Assembly (NCBI GenBank): GCA_032622095.1 | Contig: CP136069.1 | Location: 158,399,043 to 158,463,042, forward strand | Length of the DNA: 64,000 nt | Reading direction: 5' to 3' | Source: Siphonodentalium dalli | Taxonomy: Eukaryota; Mollusca; Scaphopoda; Gadilida; Siphonodentaliidae | Part shown: positions 12,053-23,135 of the stretch, piece after piece | Layout of the letters: every line of letters begins with the position of its first letter | Numbering within the stretch: the first letter of the stretch is position 1 | Translations under genes and position numbers: made by a program | Notes under the pieces: generated by a model | The model's database searches: none | What the model was told of the DNA's origin: nothing | The model's input: only the letters and a program-made list of their open reading frames with translations

Positions 12053-13321
12053 ATTTATCTACCATTTCCTACGAAATTCCCTGATACATTTTTGATACAA
12101 GGCGCTCGTGACGTCGTTGACTGGTTCAAAATCATGAATGAACTAACGTCACATCAATCGCGTGAAAAATAAAAACGACATTCCAACGTATATTCTTGCG
12201 TACTATAAACAAATATTTCCAAGGTTTTAACATTATTTGATTGCCTACCATCATGGGTATTATGGGTTAACATATACAAAGTAACTAATATGTATTTGTT
12301 CAGTATTTATTATAAATTATATAAAACATGCAGGTGTAAGAGATTGTGTCCATTGAATAGAATTTCCGTTAGGTATATTCGCGTGAACTTGCAGGTTGTG
12401 AGAATTTAGCAAAGCGAGCTGATCGCGTGACACAGATAACTTTGCAGGTTGGGAGAATTTACTCAAGAATAAATTATTAATTAGACCGTGATTTTAAAGA
12501 CTTTTGAAAGAAGATAAGGTTGATACACCCCAACCCTCTGTCGCACGAATTTGACCTGCATTTAGTTAGAAATGCGGCTCGACCCCGGCTGCCATTCAGC
12601 CAATCAAAACACACTTTTTGTCAACAAACCAATCAAATTATCGGAAGGTGATATGAACTAGTAATTCATATGAAATTGATTTATGACATACTTTCCAACG
12701 TAAATAATGATTGAGTCATATGATAAATATGAATATTAGTTTATCTACCATTGGTGTGACAGAATCCAGCACACAAATTACATTTTAGAAGTTTCGTAAA
12801 TGCCAAAATTGTTGGATTTGTGTCAGAGGATAAGTTTTCTTGAGTAAATTCTCCCAACCTGCAAAGGTATTGGTGTCACGCGATTAGCTCGCTTTGCTAA
12901 ATTCTCCCAACCTGCAAGTTCACGCGAATATGCCTAACTGAAATTCAATTCAAAGGACAAAATCTCTTACACCTGCGTGTTTTATATAATGTATAATATA
13001 TACTCAACAAATAGATATTAAATACTCAACAAATAAATATTAGTTACTTTGTGATATGTTATACCATAATACCCATGAGGGTAGGCAATCAACTAATGTT
13101 AAAACATAGGAACTATTTGTTTATTAGGCAAGAATATACGTTGGGATGTCGTTTTGATTTTTCACGCGATTGATGTGACGTCAGTTCATTCATGATTTTT
13201 CAACAGTCAACGACGTCACTAACGGCTTGTGTCGCAACTGCAGTAACAATACAGATGCTTTTATCGCCAATTCGTTATCGCCAATTGTATCAGGGAATTT
13301 CATAGGAAATGGTAGATAAAT
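12053..13321. repeat. large inverted repeat / foldback element
   Basis: The left arm 12053-12469 (starts 'atttatctaccatttcct') is the reverse complement of the right arm 12837-13321 (ends 'aggaaatggtagataaat'). Shared blocks include 'gacgtcgttgac', 'cacatcaatcgcgtgaaaa', 'gcctacc.tcatgggtatta', 'caggtgtaagag', 'cgcgtgaacttgcaggttg' and 'gggagaatttactcaagaa'. Arms are 417-485 bp with indels, separated by about 365 bp that carries no gene. No transposase is present. The long-armed structure is that of a foldback element or an old inverted duplication. Confidence 0.85.
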
Positions 13322-14159
13322 ACCAGTTATCATTACCGTTCATGATCTGTTACGCGATCATTACATTGAGGAATTCCTACCAAATCTGAACTAAAGAGAT
13401 GCCAAGGCACTTCATCAGTGAGATGGCAACTGTGTCGTGCGTTTTGTTTATAAATTATTCTATCTCATAACGGTAACTAATTCCAACACAATCATGGTTA
13501 TTGTCTAAAATACATGTATTTATCTCGAATAAATTTTTCCATAAAAGATTGTACTCATATTCGCCCAGAAACTGAGGGTACATTCACACACTGCCAAACT
13601 TTCAGACAAGTTTTTATGCAGAGGTCAATGTGTTTGTAAGTTGATACAAGATAAACTCCAGAATCAATTGTCAATGACATTCTATTATTATGATGTTTGT
13701 GATACCAATTGCATTGATACACTTGTCCACATTTCAAACTCGGTTTGTGCGGTCTTATATACTCTACTCTCGCTGTATCGTTAATAGAACGATGAAAAAT
13801 GTTCTGTAATAAAGGGCTATCTACAATGTGAAATCACCCTCTTATTATATAGTGCTGGTCGTTGCCTCTTATTTTCATGGTCAAGTTTAATAAATGATTT
13901 TATTTCTAATGCATTCCATCTGTCTCATATCAAAGGCATGCAGCTAGTCCTTCACACTTGGTACATCCTAAAAATCATAAATGTCTGTAGAACCATCATT
14001 ATCGCGAATAACATGAGAAAATTAAAAGTCCAAAAAACCAAATTTCTTAGATGAATCGTTGCGGTCAATTCTTTGAATATGCATTTATGTCTGTCGGTGA
14101 ATTTGTTAATGAAAAAGTACGTCGACTAGATTTGACCCTTTTGACCATTGAATGGCTAT
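13322..14159. other. no recognisable gene
   Basis: No supported coding or RNA feature. A 60-codon minus-strand frame (13555-13737) has no motif. Confidence 0.4.
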
Positions 14160-14305
14160 TATCCAACATATCCTCGCGTAAATGCGCACATAACCGATCT
14201 ATAATGTGAAATAGGTACATAATGTGATTATTTTATTCTGAAATAAGCAGATAATGAACGCATACCCATTATTTTGTTTTATGGCACGGACCACAGTGAA
14301 TACAC
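14160..14305 (+). mobile_element. palindromic MITE family 'M', 5' partial copy
   Basis: Contains the family 5' part: 'aacatatcctcgcg', 'gatctataatgtgaaatag', 'gaaataagcagataatg' and 'gttttatggcacgg'. It is interrupted by the next copy, which starts with the same 'cacaacatatcc' sequence. Confidence 0.7.
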
Positions 14306-14660
14306 AACATATCCTTGCCAAAATACGCACATACTCGATCTATAATGTGAAATAGATATACAGTGTGATTATGTTATTCTGAAATAAGCAGATAATAGAC
14401 TCATTGCTGTTAATTCGTTTTATGGCGCGGGCCATAGAGAAACAACATTTTGAAGAGCGTACACCTGCAAAGGCGCGAGTTGGCTTATGTGTCCGCACAT
14501 AATCTGCATAGAATCGCCTCACTGTGAGTCGATAATATGACTAAAATGCTCTCCTTTTCAGCACATTATCGACTCAAAATTGGACAATTCTAAGCAGATA
14601 ATCTACCTATTACATGTTCTATTGTAAGTAGATAATGTGCGGATCTTCGGGGGGGGGCAG
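14306..14660 (+). mobile_element. palindromic MITE family 'M', near full-length copy
   Basis: This copy best defines the family. The 5' end is 'aacatatccttgccaaaata', followed by 'cataaac/gttttatggcgcgggcc' and 'gagcgtac'. The core is an internal palindrome in which 'cataatctgc.tagaatcgcc' and 'gagtcgataat' are mirrored by 'cattatcgactc' and 'gattctaagcag'. The 3' end is 'gtagataatgtgcgg'. No protein is encoded. Confidence 0.75.
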
Positions 14661-14689
14661 GCTGGAAAACACGTTTTAAAGACCGTACA

Positions 14690-14865
14690 CTTGGAAAGTC
14701 ATGCGAGAACTTCTTTGTGTCATTGTTCACACATTTATTGTTCACGCATAATCTGCTTAGAATCGCATCATTGTGTGTCGATAATGTGACTAAGACGCAC
14801 TCATTGTCAGCATAATATCGACTCAAAATGAGGAGATTCTAAGCATATTAAACTACCTAAATAAA
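14690..14865 (+). mobile_element. palindromic MITE family 'M', partial copy
   Basis: Carries the 'aaagaccgtaca' block and the palindromic core ('cataatctgcttagaatcgc' mirrored by 'gattctaagca'). It lacks the 5' third. Confidence 0.65.
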
Positions 14866-14999
14866 GTTGGATTATCAGGCTGGATTATCATATATGAATC
14901 CCAGTCACACATGATTCCCAGCGCCAGGTATGTTCAGGGTTGTTTCATAGAAGATGTTCTCTGTCAAACATCAGCTGTGAGAAGGGGATTTACACCGCA

Positions 15000-15370
15000 A
15001 CATATCCTCGCCAGACTATGCAGCCTGTTATCCCGGAAAGCAGCACATTATCTGCTGATGATGTAATTTATTTTAGGTTGATAATCTGCTTAGAATTTCC
15101 TCATGTTGAGTCGATAATGTGCTGAAAATGAGAACATTATAGTTACACTATCGACTCATAATGAAGTGATTCTAAGCAGATTTCGTGCGCACAATGACAC
15201 AAATAAGATGACTCACAACTTTTCGGGTGTACGATCTTTATCTGGTATTTTCAATGTGGTCCGCGCCATAAAACGAAATAAGGGTAAGAGTCCATTAACC
15301 GCTTATTTAAAAGTCAAATAATCACACTATGCACATTATAGGTCGATGAATTATGTGCGGATATATCGCA
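15000..15370 (-). mobile_element. palindromic MITE family 'M', inverted copy
   Basis: Reverse-orientation copy. In plus-strand order it shows 'cagcctgtt', 'gcacattatctgct', 'ctgcttagaatttcctcat', 'gtcgataatgtgctgaaaat', 'cgcgccataaaacgaaata' and 'cacattataggtcgat'. Together with its neighbours it makes a tail-to-tail and head-to-head cluster. Confidence 0.7.
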
Positions 15371-15515
15371 TTATGAGTCGATAATGTGACTAAAATGCTC
15401 TCATTTTCAGCACATTGTCGACTCAAAATGATGCGATTCTAAGCAGATTCTGCTTAAAACAAGTTACAGTATAAGCAGATAATGTGCGGGTTTTCTAGAG
15501 AACAGGCTGTACACC
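15370..15515 (+). mobile_element. palindromic MITE family 'M', 3' partial copy
   Basis: Core palindrome plus the 3' end: 'gagtcgataatgtgactaaa', 'gattctaagcag', 'ataatgtgcgggttttc' and 'agagaacaggctg', which marks the family's 3' terminus. Confidence 0.7.
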
Positions 15516-16314
15516 TCTTGGTCAATCCCCCATTTGGCTGGGTTCCAGCAATTGAACAAATCTTAATCTACTCTCTAAAGAACTACCCAAAGTCAATTTG
15601 GTAATGCGATATCCACCAGAAATAACATTTTGTTTCTTGTTAGTAACGAATGCAATAAAATACCACTCGCCTGCTCAAAAGATCATAAAAGCACACTTTT
15701 TACACGCTTTAAGATTATCGATAAAAACAGACAGCAATCGTCTTTCATTGTTATATCACTTAATTTTTTGCGGGCTGGCTCAGACCCCCTATAATATAAT
15801 AATAAAATACTAATTTTGATTGATCAGCTCATATCTGATTGTTATGTTTATATATCAAACAAAAATAAATTATTGCACAGGAGCAGCATGACTTAGTTGA
15901 CCATCTTCCTGCTGCCCCTGAATGATGGGTGTAATAGGAACATATGGTGACATATTTACAATTTCACACAGACTATTTGATATTTGGATGCCTAATTTTA
16001 ATATTCTATATGGGCATTTTAATAGAGAACGAGTTGAATTTTGAACAATGATGTCCTATAGTAGGTGAGATGTTGGACAAGTTCGAAATATTGTAACAAA
16101 ACTAGTTGGTGGTTGAGGCAGTGCTGTGTCATATTCGCGGACAATGCCGTGCATGTGACAGGTCTATCTAGGGTGATTAGGGTGATAACTGGAGTACATA
16201 TTGGAGTTCAAAAGTTAAACCTTGCTCAGATGATTGAGTCAAGTGGCATTTTGCCTTCTGCAATGTAGCTTAATTTGATTTCACAGGTAACCGATTGAGA
16301 CTATATTCCAATTC
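15516..16314. other. no recognisable gene
   Basis: Short frames only (15598-15813 and 16065-16268, plus strand), without motifs. Nothing supported. Confidence 0.4.
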
Positions 16315-16650
16315 AACACATCCTCGCGCAAATACGTTCATAATCGACCTATAATGTGAAATAGGTACATACTGTGATTATCCTATCCTGATATAAGGAG
16401 ATAATGGACGCATACCCGTTATTTCGTTTTATGGAGCGGGCCATAGTGAAAACAGGTGTTAAAGAATTGACTTCTGTGTGTCATTGTCCGAGCATAATCT
16501 GCTTAGAATCGTCGATTATGTTATTAAAACGCTCTCATTTCCAGCACATTATCGACTCAACATGAGGCAATTATAAGCACATTATCTGCCTAAAATAACT
16601 TCAATTATAAGCAAATAATATGCGGGTTTTCGAGAGAACAGGCTGTCCAA
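16315..16650 (+). mobile_element. palindromic MITE family 'M', full-length copy
   Basis: Runs from 'aacacatcctcgcgcaaata' to 'gagagaacaggctg' and has every family landmark ('gacctataatgtgaaatagg', 'gttttatggagcgggcc', core palindrome, 'atatgcgggttttcgag'). At about 335 bp it gives the unit length. Confidence 0.75.
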
Positions 16651-16859
16651 TTGTTTCCATAGACAATAACTTTTGAATGTGTAATTAAATACACATTTTA
16701 TTTTAATTAACTGAATTCCACACGTTAAGTAATTAATGATTTGGTAGGGCTTCTGAAAAAGACATGTTCTAGGCTTATTGCTTCTTAATTTATCCGCCTG
16801 TCTAGTTTTAATACCAAGCTAATCAGTGAAGATCTTTTTAAACGACGTATGTGCGGTTA

Positions 16860-17990
16860 GTGGTGTCTCATGCTCTCATTTACCAAACAATTTTGTGTGT
16901 CAGCTGCTATCAAGTGGTGTGTTTTTGTGTCTGTTAAGCCCCAAATGATTATACTGACGGGCGTTTTCTTGTCTGGAAAGCACAAGAAACACGACAAAGC
17001 ATTCCGTACGGTTAGTGGTTTTTCATATTCCAAACATTCGATTGATTTCACTGAGGACGGGAGTTTCCCCGAGTCGTGAATCCCGACAGAATACAACAAA
17101 AGTCACCCAGCAACTTCTTTCTATGGTGCATTAGGGAGTCTATGAGATAAAGTTCTGACTCGGATTTTTATGCTCACAGAACACAAACACGCAATACAAT
17201 GGTTGTATTTGTATTTATGTGAATTCATGGTCTTTCAGTGAAAATTCAACGAGTATCGTAAGCCATCGTTGTTTTGTGGTGAGCTCCAGTTGGACAGAAA
17301 TCAACATGGTTAACATTGAAATATTTCTCGAACAATCTCTGGCGTCAACAGCTATCAATTGGCATGTTCTCGAGACATATAAGGCTCCAATTGATTCCAC
17401 CGAAGACGGGAGTTTCTCGTCTGAATAGCACAAGTATAGCACGACACAACATAACTTTTAAGTTCAACAGAGTTCTGTAAGGTTAGTGGTTTTTCATTTT
17501 CCAAACAATGTTGTGCGTCTATCAAATGGCTTGTTCTTGAGACCATTTTAAGCCACCAATTGATTCCACCGAGGACGGGAGTTTCTCGGCTTAATATAGC
17601 AAGAGGCGCCGCTCAACTTCTTTCCAAGGAAGCACTCGGGAGTCAATATGAGATATAGTTCTGACTCAGATGTACTCGGGTCGATCGCTTACAGAAACGA
17701 ATCTCGCGATAACGTGGTTGTGTTTGTGTTTGCATATATTCGTGATATGTCAGAGTAAGTTGAACGAGTATCGTAAAGCCATCATAATATGTGTCATGTG
17801 GTGAGTACCAATTGGACAGAAATCAATGGTGAAGAGTTTTTTTTATTATTCAGACAATCTAACGTCGGTTCCCTGCCTTCATTTCTCGCTTCAGCAGCTA
17901 TCAAGTGCACGACATATTCCAGAGACTTTTGCGGCCCCAATTGTCTCCACCGAAGACGTAAGTTTCACGGCTAAATATACCAAGGAGTAC
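16860..17990 (+). repeat. diverged repeat block related to the 53-bp minisatellite locus
   Basis: Three or more diverged tandem modules. Each contains 'gattccaccgaggacgggag'-like sequence (near 17040, 17393, 17565 and 17947) plus shared flanks such as 'ggttagtggtttttcat', 'ccaaacaatgttgtgcgtct', 'ttggacagaaatcaa' and 'gagatatagttctgactc'. The same modules recur at 20488-20760 and 22047-22330, on either side of the minisatellite. Small frames here (60-80 codons on both strands) are shared because of repetition and do not look like genes. Confidence 0.75.
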
Positions 17991-18009
17991 TACAGATGTC
18001 CAGTCTAGG

Positions 18010-18133
18010 TGTGTTCATGTTTTGTTGTGTGAGATATAAATTCGAGCACACCCGAGTCAGAAATGTATCGCTCGATACATTTCTGACTCGGGTGTGCTCG
18101 AATTTATATATCACACAACACAACATGAACACG
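18010..18133. repeat. near-perfect hairpin, about 61-nt arms
   Basis: The left arm reads 'gtgttcatgttttgttgtgt...gtatcg' and the right arm 'cgatacat...acacaacatgaacac', meeting around 18071 with a loop of only two bases. Very few mismatches. It has the same architecture as the other hairpin elements in the window. Confidence 0.85.
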
Positions 18134-18458
18134 CGTTAAGGCTCACGGAAAATTCACTTCCTCTATTTCCATTTCCTTTCACGAAACTAAAGTAACTGTT
18201 CGTTTTATTTGTTTGAATCATATTGCAACATTGGTCGCTCTACATTTATCCAGCGCTCAACCCCGTTAACTTATTGAAATCATTTAGCGACGCCTATTAA
18301 TTTGCACATAAATCAAATTAACTCGTTTTTCTTTTTATTGTAAAATATGTTCACGATAGCGTTCTTCCACATTCATTAATATTGACAGTGGTGTCTGCCA
18401 ATTGTATTTGGAAAGGCGTATGATTATATAATTATTTCTATTAAGGAATACACTTATT

Positions 18459-20168
18459 GGCCCGATTCGTCATCTCTGGTTTAAACATTCGAGTTTAAAC
18501 CTGGTTTAAACCTACATTGGAGGTCCAGCCAAACCGGGTCTAAGGGGGCGTTTTTGTCGTTCAGTTGCCATCTAATTGACAACTCGATTCGGTGATATTA
18601 TGTAATCAAACTACCCTCTTACCAATCAGACCAAACGATAGACCGATATAATGGTTATTGATAAGTCATAAATTATCGTGACCGCGTGCACGCTCAGTGG
18701 ATTTATTCATTGAGAAACAAGTATCGCCCATTGACTATTAATCCGATCTCATTATGTGTTTAAATCAATTTAACAAAGAGTTTCACGCTCTGTTCATCAA
18801 TTTGTTTGTGATATATTTCTGCAAGTTGCTTCACCCGCAAAGACAAAATTTGGTGTATTTACGTGTATATCTGTAAAGGGTATAGGAGCTGTCTATCTGT
18901 ATGTCCGTTTGTCTGTTAGCAACTGTTCTCCATTACCCATGGACCGATTTCAATTTAAATTACGTGTGGTGATTCGTGTGGCATAACGGCGTTAGGTTTT
19001 AGAAATCTTGATTTAAAAATAAATAAAATATAATTTAAAAGAAATGAAAAAATTGTGTTAAATTGATTTAAGGAGTTGAATCTAAAAAGAAACAAAGTTA
19101 AAAATTTAAATTAACATTTTAATTAATATCAAGTCTCCATAATCGAATCAATCCTGGACCAAGAGGCCAGTCAAGTAAATGCGATTTGATTATGAGTGCA
19201 CACCATTAGCGGTATCTGAATTGTTGGAAGTGGGCAACCATGCAGAGGGACAGCATTTAATAAAGAAATATATTACATGCGTTGAATTTTTTTCAATGTC
19301 ATAAATTTCCCGACATACAGAAAATCAAAAAGGTTCCCAGGTTATTATGGGAATTTATGGGCGTAGCCAGAGTAGAGCTTTGTGGCATGATCTACATCAG
19401 AATAAGTTATCAAATTTGACTCATATAGCAATATAAGTTTAGGATTGCAAACTATGTGTATATCATATCTGGTCATGCAGTAGCATAGTTTTGGTGTCAA
19501 ATTAAAACGTTGAACCCTTCAAATGAATTCGTAGAAAACACCAGTATTTGTGATTGCCACAAGCCAAACAAAAACACCACAAGATCATATATTAAGGAAC
19601 ATGTCCACATCAACTGTGATATGATAACACCAGTCGGCAGTCGCCACTTAGACATGCCCTCAGTCGAGATTATTTACAGCTCCACCCTTTGACTGATTGT
19701 TTGACAATTCTAAACCGCGATGAAGAAAAGACGGATTCGTCATCTCATGTTTAGCCTCGATAAAGCTAGTTTAGCTGGACCGCGGAATTAGATGGTTTAG
19801 TTGCCGGTTTAAGCTTATAAAACGCAAAAACAATATTGAAATTGACTTATCCCCATACGCTTTATATGTGTGACTGCTTCTCGCTTATAAATTTCCAATC
19901 AAAATATGACGGCTGTCGTAATTATTGATTTTCGCAATCAATAAAACGAGGCGGTCCGCATTAGGAAAGTACGTTTAATTATCACGACGATACAGAGACA
20001 CTACTGCTAAACCACTGGTCTGGCTCGACCAGGTTTAAACCAGAGATGACGAATGCGTCACTTAGACCTGCGGTCTCGGGTTTAAACCACGGATTTTGCT
20101 GACTCACGGCGGTTTAAACCTAGAGGTTTACGTAGACCGGGTTTAAACCTGAGATGACGAATCCGGCC
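18459..20168. mobile_element. Harbinger-like non-autonomous element with TIRs
   Basis: The terminal inverted repeats begin GGCCCGATTCGTCATCTC (left, 18459) and GGCCGGATTCGTCATCTC (right, read on the minus strand from 20168). They are followed on both sides by clusters of the palindrome-like motif GGTTTAAACC (at least three near each end). A 3-bp ATT flanks each end (18456-18458 and 20169-20171), consistent with a 3-bp target duplication. A GGCC-G.TTC terminus with such subterminal motifs is typical of PIF/Harbinger MITEs. No transposase is visible in the 1.7-kb interior, which contains a nested copy at 19733-20054. Confidence 0.6.
19733..20054. mobile_element. nested related TIR element
   Basis: A second pair of ends with the same core 'ggattcgtcatctc' (left, 19733) and 'gagatgacgaat' (right, to 20054) lies inside the larger element. 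Subterminal 'ctggtttaaacc' variants accompany both ends. It spans about 320 bp and has no coding sequence. Confidence 0.5.
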
Positions 20169-20359
20169 ATTGGGTGTAATTCGGCCTTCACTAATTTTCG
20201 TTGACGTCTATTAATTTTAACATGACTTCTGTTAAGTTGGAATTGACTTATAGAATGGTATGTGCATTATTTTAGTTTTCATTTGACTTCTATTAAGTTG
20301 GAATTTACTTTAATTATTAATAGTTAACACCTATTATCAAATAGCCGTCCATATATTTA

Positions 20360-20472
20360 GCTGTCAGACTTAATATAGCGCTGAGATGGAGACGTCCGCT
20401 GCTAAGTGCTATAGGTGATTTTCAGATAAATGGGGCGTTGGTAAACCGGGGATATACTACGAATAACAGATA
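20360..20472 (+). repeat. direct repeat flanking minisatellite block, left copy
   Basis: About 113 bp ('acttaatatagcgctgagat', 'gagacgtccgctgctaagtg', 'gataaatggggcgttg', 'aaaccggggata') repeated directly at 22327-22442, bracketing the 2-kb minisatellite-containing segment. Confidence 0.8.
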
Positions 20473-20487
20473 ATGTATTAATGTATG

Positions 20488-20760
20488 CCATCGTTGTTTT
20501 GTGGTGAGGACCAATTGGACAGAAATCAACATGGTTAACAATGACTTATTTCTCGAACAATCCCTAGGGTCAACAGCTGCTATCAATTGGCATGTTGTCG
20601 AGACATTTAAGGCTTCAATTTATTCCACCGAGGGCGGGTGTTTCTCGTCTGAATAGCACAACAAAACATACATTTTGACAAACAGAGTTCTGTAAGGTTA
20701 GTGGTTTTTCAGTATCCAAACAATGTTGTGCGTCTATCGTGTGGCGTGTTCTTGGGACTT
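20488..20760 (+). repeat. module duplicated from or to 17250-17530
   Basis: Shows ordered similarity to 17250-17530: 'gccatcgttgttttgtggtg', 'ttggacagaaatcaacatgg', 'tttctcgaacaat', 'caattggcatgtt', 'cagagttctgtaaggttag' and 'ccaaacaatgttgtgcgtct'. The two loci are paralogous segments about 3.2 kb apart. Confidence 0.8.
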
Positions 20761-20774
20761 TTAAAGACCTAATT

Positions 20775-22046
20775 GATTCCACTGAGGACGAGAGTTTCTC
20801 GGGTCTTGAGTCTGTTACGCCTTAATTGATTCCACTGAGGACGAGAGTTTCTCGGGTCTTGAGTCTGCTAAGCCCCAATTGATTCCCCCGAGGACGAGAG
20901 TTTCTCGGGTATTGAGTCTGTTAAGCCCTAATTGATTCCACCGATGACGAGAGTTTCTCGGGTCTTGAGTCTGTTAAGCCCTAATTGATTCCACTGAGGA
21001 CGAGAGTTTCTCGGGTCTTGCGTCTGTTAAGCCCTAACTGATTCCACTGAGGACGAGAGTTTCTCGGGTCTTGTGTCTGTTAAGCCCTAATTGATTCCAC
21101 TGAGGACGAGAGTTTTTCGGGTCTTGTGTCTGTTGAGCCCTAATTGATTCCACTGAGGACGAGAGTTTCTCGGGTCTTGAGTCTGTTAAGCCCTAATTGA
21201 TTCCACTGAGGACGAGAGTTTCTCGGGTCTTGTGTCTGTTAAGATCTAATTGATTCCACTGAGGACGAGAGTTGCTCGGGTCTAGAGTCTGTTAAGCCCT
21301 AATTGATTCCACTGAGGACGAGAGATTCTCGGGTCTTGAGTTTGTTAAGCCCAAACTGGTTCCACTGAGGGCGAGAGTTTCTTGGGTCTTGAGTCTGTTA
21401 AGCCCTAATTGATTCCACTGAGGGCGAGAGTTTCTCGGGTCTTGAGTCTGCTAAGCCCTAATTGATTCCCCCGAGGACGAGAGTTTCTCGGGTCTTGAGT
21501 CTGTTAAGTCCTAATTGATTCCACCGATGACGAGAGTTTCTCGGGTCTTGCGTCTGTTAAGCCCTAACTGATTCCACTGAGGACGAGAGTTTCTCGGGTC
21601 TTGTGTCTGTTAAGCCCTAATTGATTCCACTGAGGACGAGAGTTTCTCGGGTCTTGTGTCTGTTGAGCCCTAATTGATTCCACTGAGGACGAGAGTTTAT
21701 CGGGTCTTGAGTCTGTTAAGCCCTAATTGATTCCACTGAGGACGAGAGTTTCTCGGGTCTTGTGGCTGTTAAGCTCTAATTGATTGCACTGAGGACGAGA
21801 GTTGCTCGGGTCTTGAGTCTGTTAAGCCCTAATTGATTCCACTGAGGACGAGAGTTTCTCGGGTCTTGAGTTTGTTAAGCCCAAACTGATTCCACTGAGG
21901 GCGAGAGTTTCTTGGGTCTTGAGTCTGTTAAGCCCTAATTGATTCCACTGAGGGCGAGAGTTTCTCGGGTCTTGAGTCTGTTAAGCTCTAATTGATTCCA
22001 CTGAGGACGAGAGTTTCTCGGGTCTTGTGTCTGTTAAGCCCTAATT
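20775..22046 (+). repeat. 53-bp minisatellite, 24 units, with 11/10-unit higher-order repeat
   Basis: The unit (starts 'gattccactgaggacgagag', contains 'tttctcgggtcttgagtctg', ends 'ttaagccctaatt') repeats 24 times over exactly 1272 bp with no length change. Variants recur in order. The 'cccccgagg' unit at 20881 returns at 21464 (11 units), whereas the 'gttgctcggg' unit at 21252 returns at 21782 (10 units). One unit was therefore lost from the second higher-order copy, apparently by fusing two neighbouring units near 21517. Each unit can form a short CGAG/CTCG hairpin. Single diverged units lie in the flanking duplicated modules. Confidence 0.95.
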
Positions 22047-22326
22047 GATTATACTGACGGGCGTTTCTTGTCTGAAAGGCACAAGAAACACGACAAAGCT
22101 TTCCGTACTGTCAGTGGTTTTTCATATTCCAAACATTCGATTGATTCCGCTGAGGACGGGAGTTTCTCGACAGAATATAGCAACATGCACCCCAACTTCT
22201 TTCTATGGTACATTGGGGAGTATATGAGATAAAGTTCTGACTCGGATCTTTATGCTCACTGAACAGAAACACGCAATAAATTGGTTGTATTTGTTTTTAC
22301 ATTAATTCATGGTCTTTCGTTGTAAA

Positions 22327-22442
22327 TTAGATGTCTAACTTAATATAGCGCTGCGATTGAGACGTCCGCTACTAAGTGCTATAGGTGATTTTCAGATAAA
22401 TGGGGCGTTGTTAAACCGGGGATGTACTACGAATAGCAGATA
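22327..22442 (+). repeat. direct repeat flanking minisatellite block, right copy
   Basis: Partner of 20360-20472. It contains the same 'acttaatatagcgctgcgat' and 'gataaatggggcgttgtt' blocks. Confidence 0.8.
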
Positions 22443-22509
22443 TCGAATGAGCCGCGAATCAGCCAAACTCCTTGTTCACAGGGTATGGATAAGTTCATAA
22501 TTACTTACC

Positions 22510-22562
22510 TGTTTCACATTATAGGTCGATTATGTGCATATTTCCGAGAGCATATGTTGACA
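22510..22562 (-). mobile_element. palindromic MITE family 'M', 5' end fragment
   Basis: 'cacattataggtcgattatg' followed by 'gagcatatgttga' is the reverse complement of the family 5' end. Only about 50 bp remain. Confidence 0.55.
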
Positions 22563-23135
22563 ATGAAGTTTACTAGTTACAGTTTCAAACAAAAAGCAAC
22601 AGCCATCAGCCTAACAACCTTATCCCAGAGTCAAAGTATGGGTAAGTTCCGTGTTTTGAAATTTGTTTTCATCTTAAATAATTGCCACGCTTACATAATT
22701 ATAGATTTAAAATTTCCTCATATTTGAGAAAATTATTGAGTTATTAATTCTCAGCCAGGCCTCAACAATGCAGCTCGTGGTACACTAATTATATACACTG
22801 CGTCCGGTTCAAACACAAAAGCAACAACTATGGTGCGCGATACATGCGAAATGCCTGCAAACGAATGCATGTCAAATTTAAATTTGTGAGTGTATGAACC
22901 ATAACACAGTTTTTTGTGAAAATATTGCAATAAATATTAACAGCGGAATTACTCAATTACACCATAAAACGATTCAGTTATCCAAATTCTTTATTTCATG
23001 CTGCATTGAAGTGAGCGAATTGGACATATTCGGTTCCTCTGATTCGACAAACTACTCTCTGGAAATCCGAATAATTGTTGATGTTGTGTCGCTTAATGAC
23101 ACAAGGTTTGAGTATCCCTCTCTATTGATCACAGT
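22563..23135. other. no recognisable gene
   Basis: The 111-codon frame at 22894-23229 runs into the terminal repeat of the next element and shows no family motif. Nothing else supported. Confidence 0.4.

Noticed and set aside
18010-18133. Rho-independent terminator
   Set aside because: The genome is eukaryotic, the stem is about 60 bp, and no U-run follows.
20775-22046. CRISPR-like array
   Set aside because: The units are contiguous 53-bp tandem repeats with no distinct spacers, no cas genes, and eukaryotic context.
20775-22046. Hammerhead ribozymes in each minisatellite unit ('ctgaggacgagag' looked like CUGANGA...GGACGAAA)
   Set aside because: The consensus has CTGAGGA rather than CTGATGA and lacks the GAAA core and a matching cleavage triplet, so the catalytic core is not there.
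20360-22442. LTR retrotransposon (115-bp direct repeats as LTRs)
   Set aside because: There is no TG...CA termini pair, primer-binding site or pol sequence between the repeats; the interior is a minisatellite.
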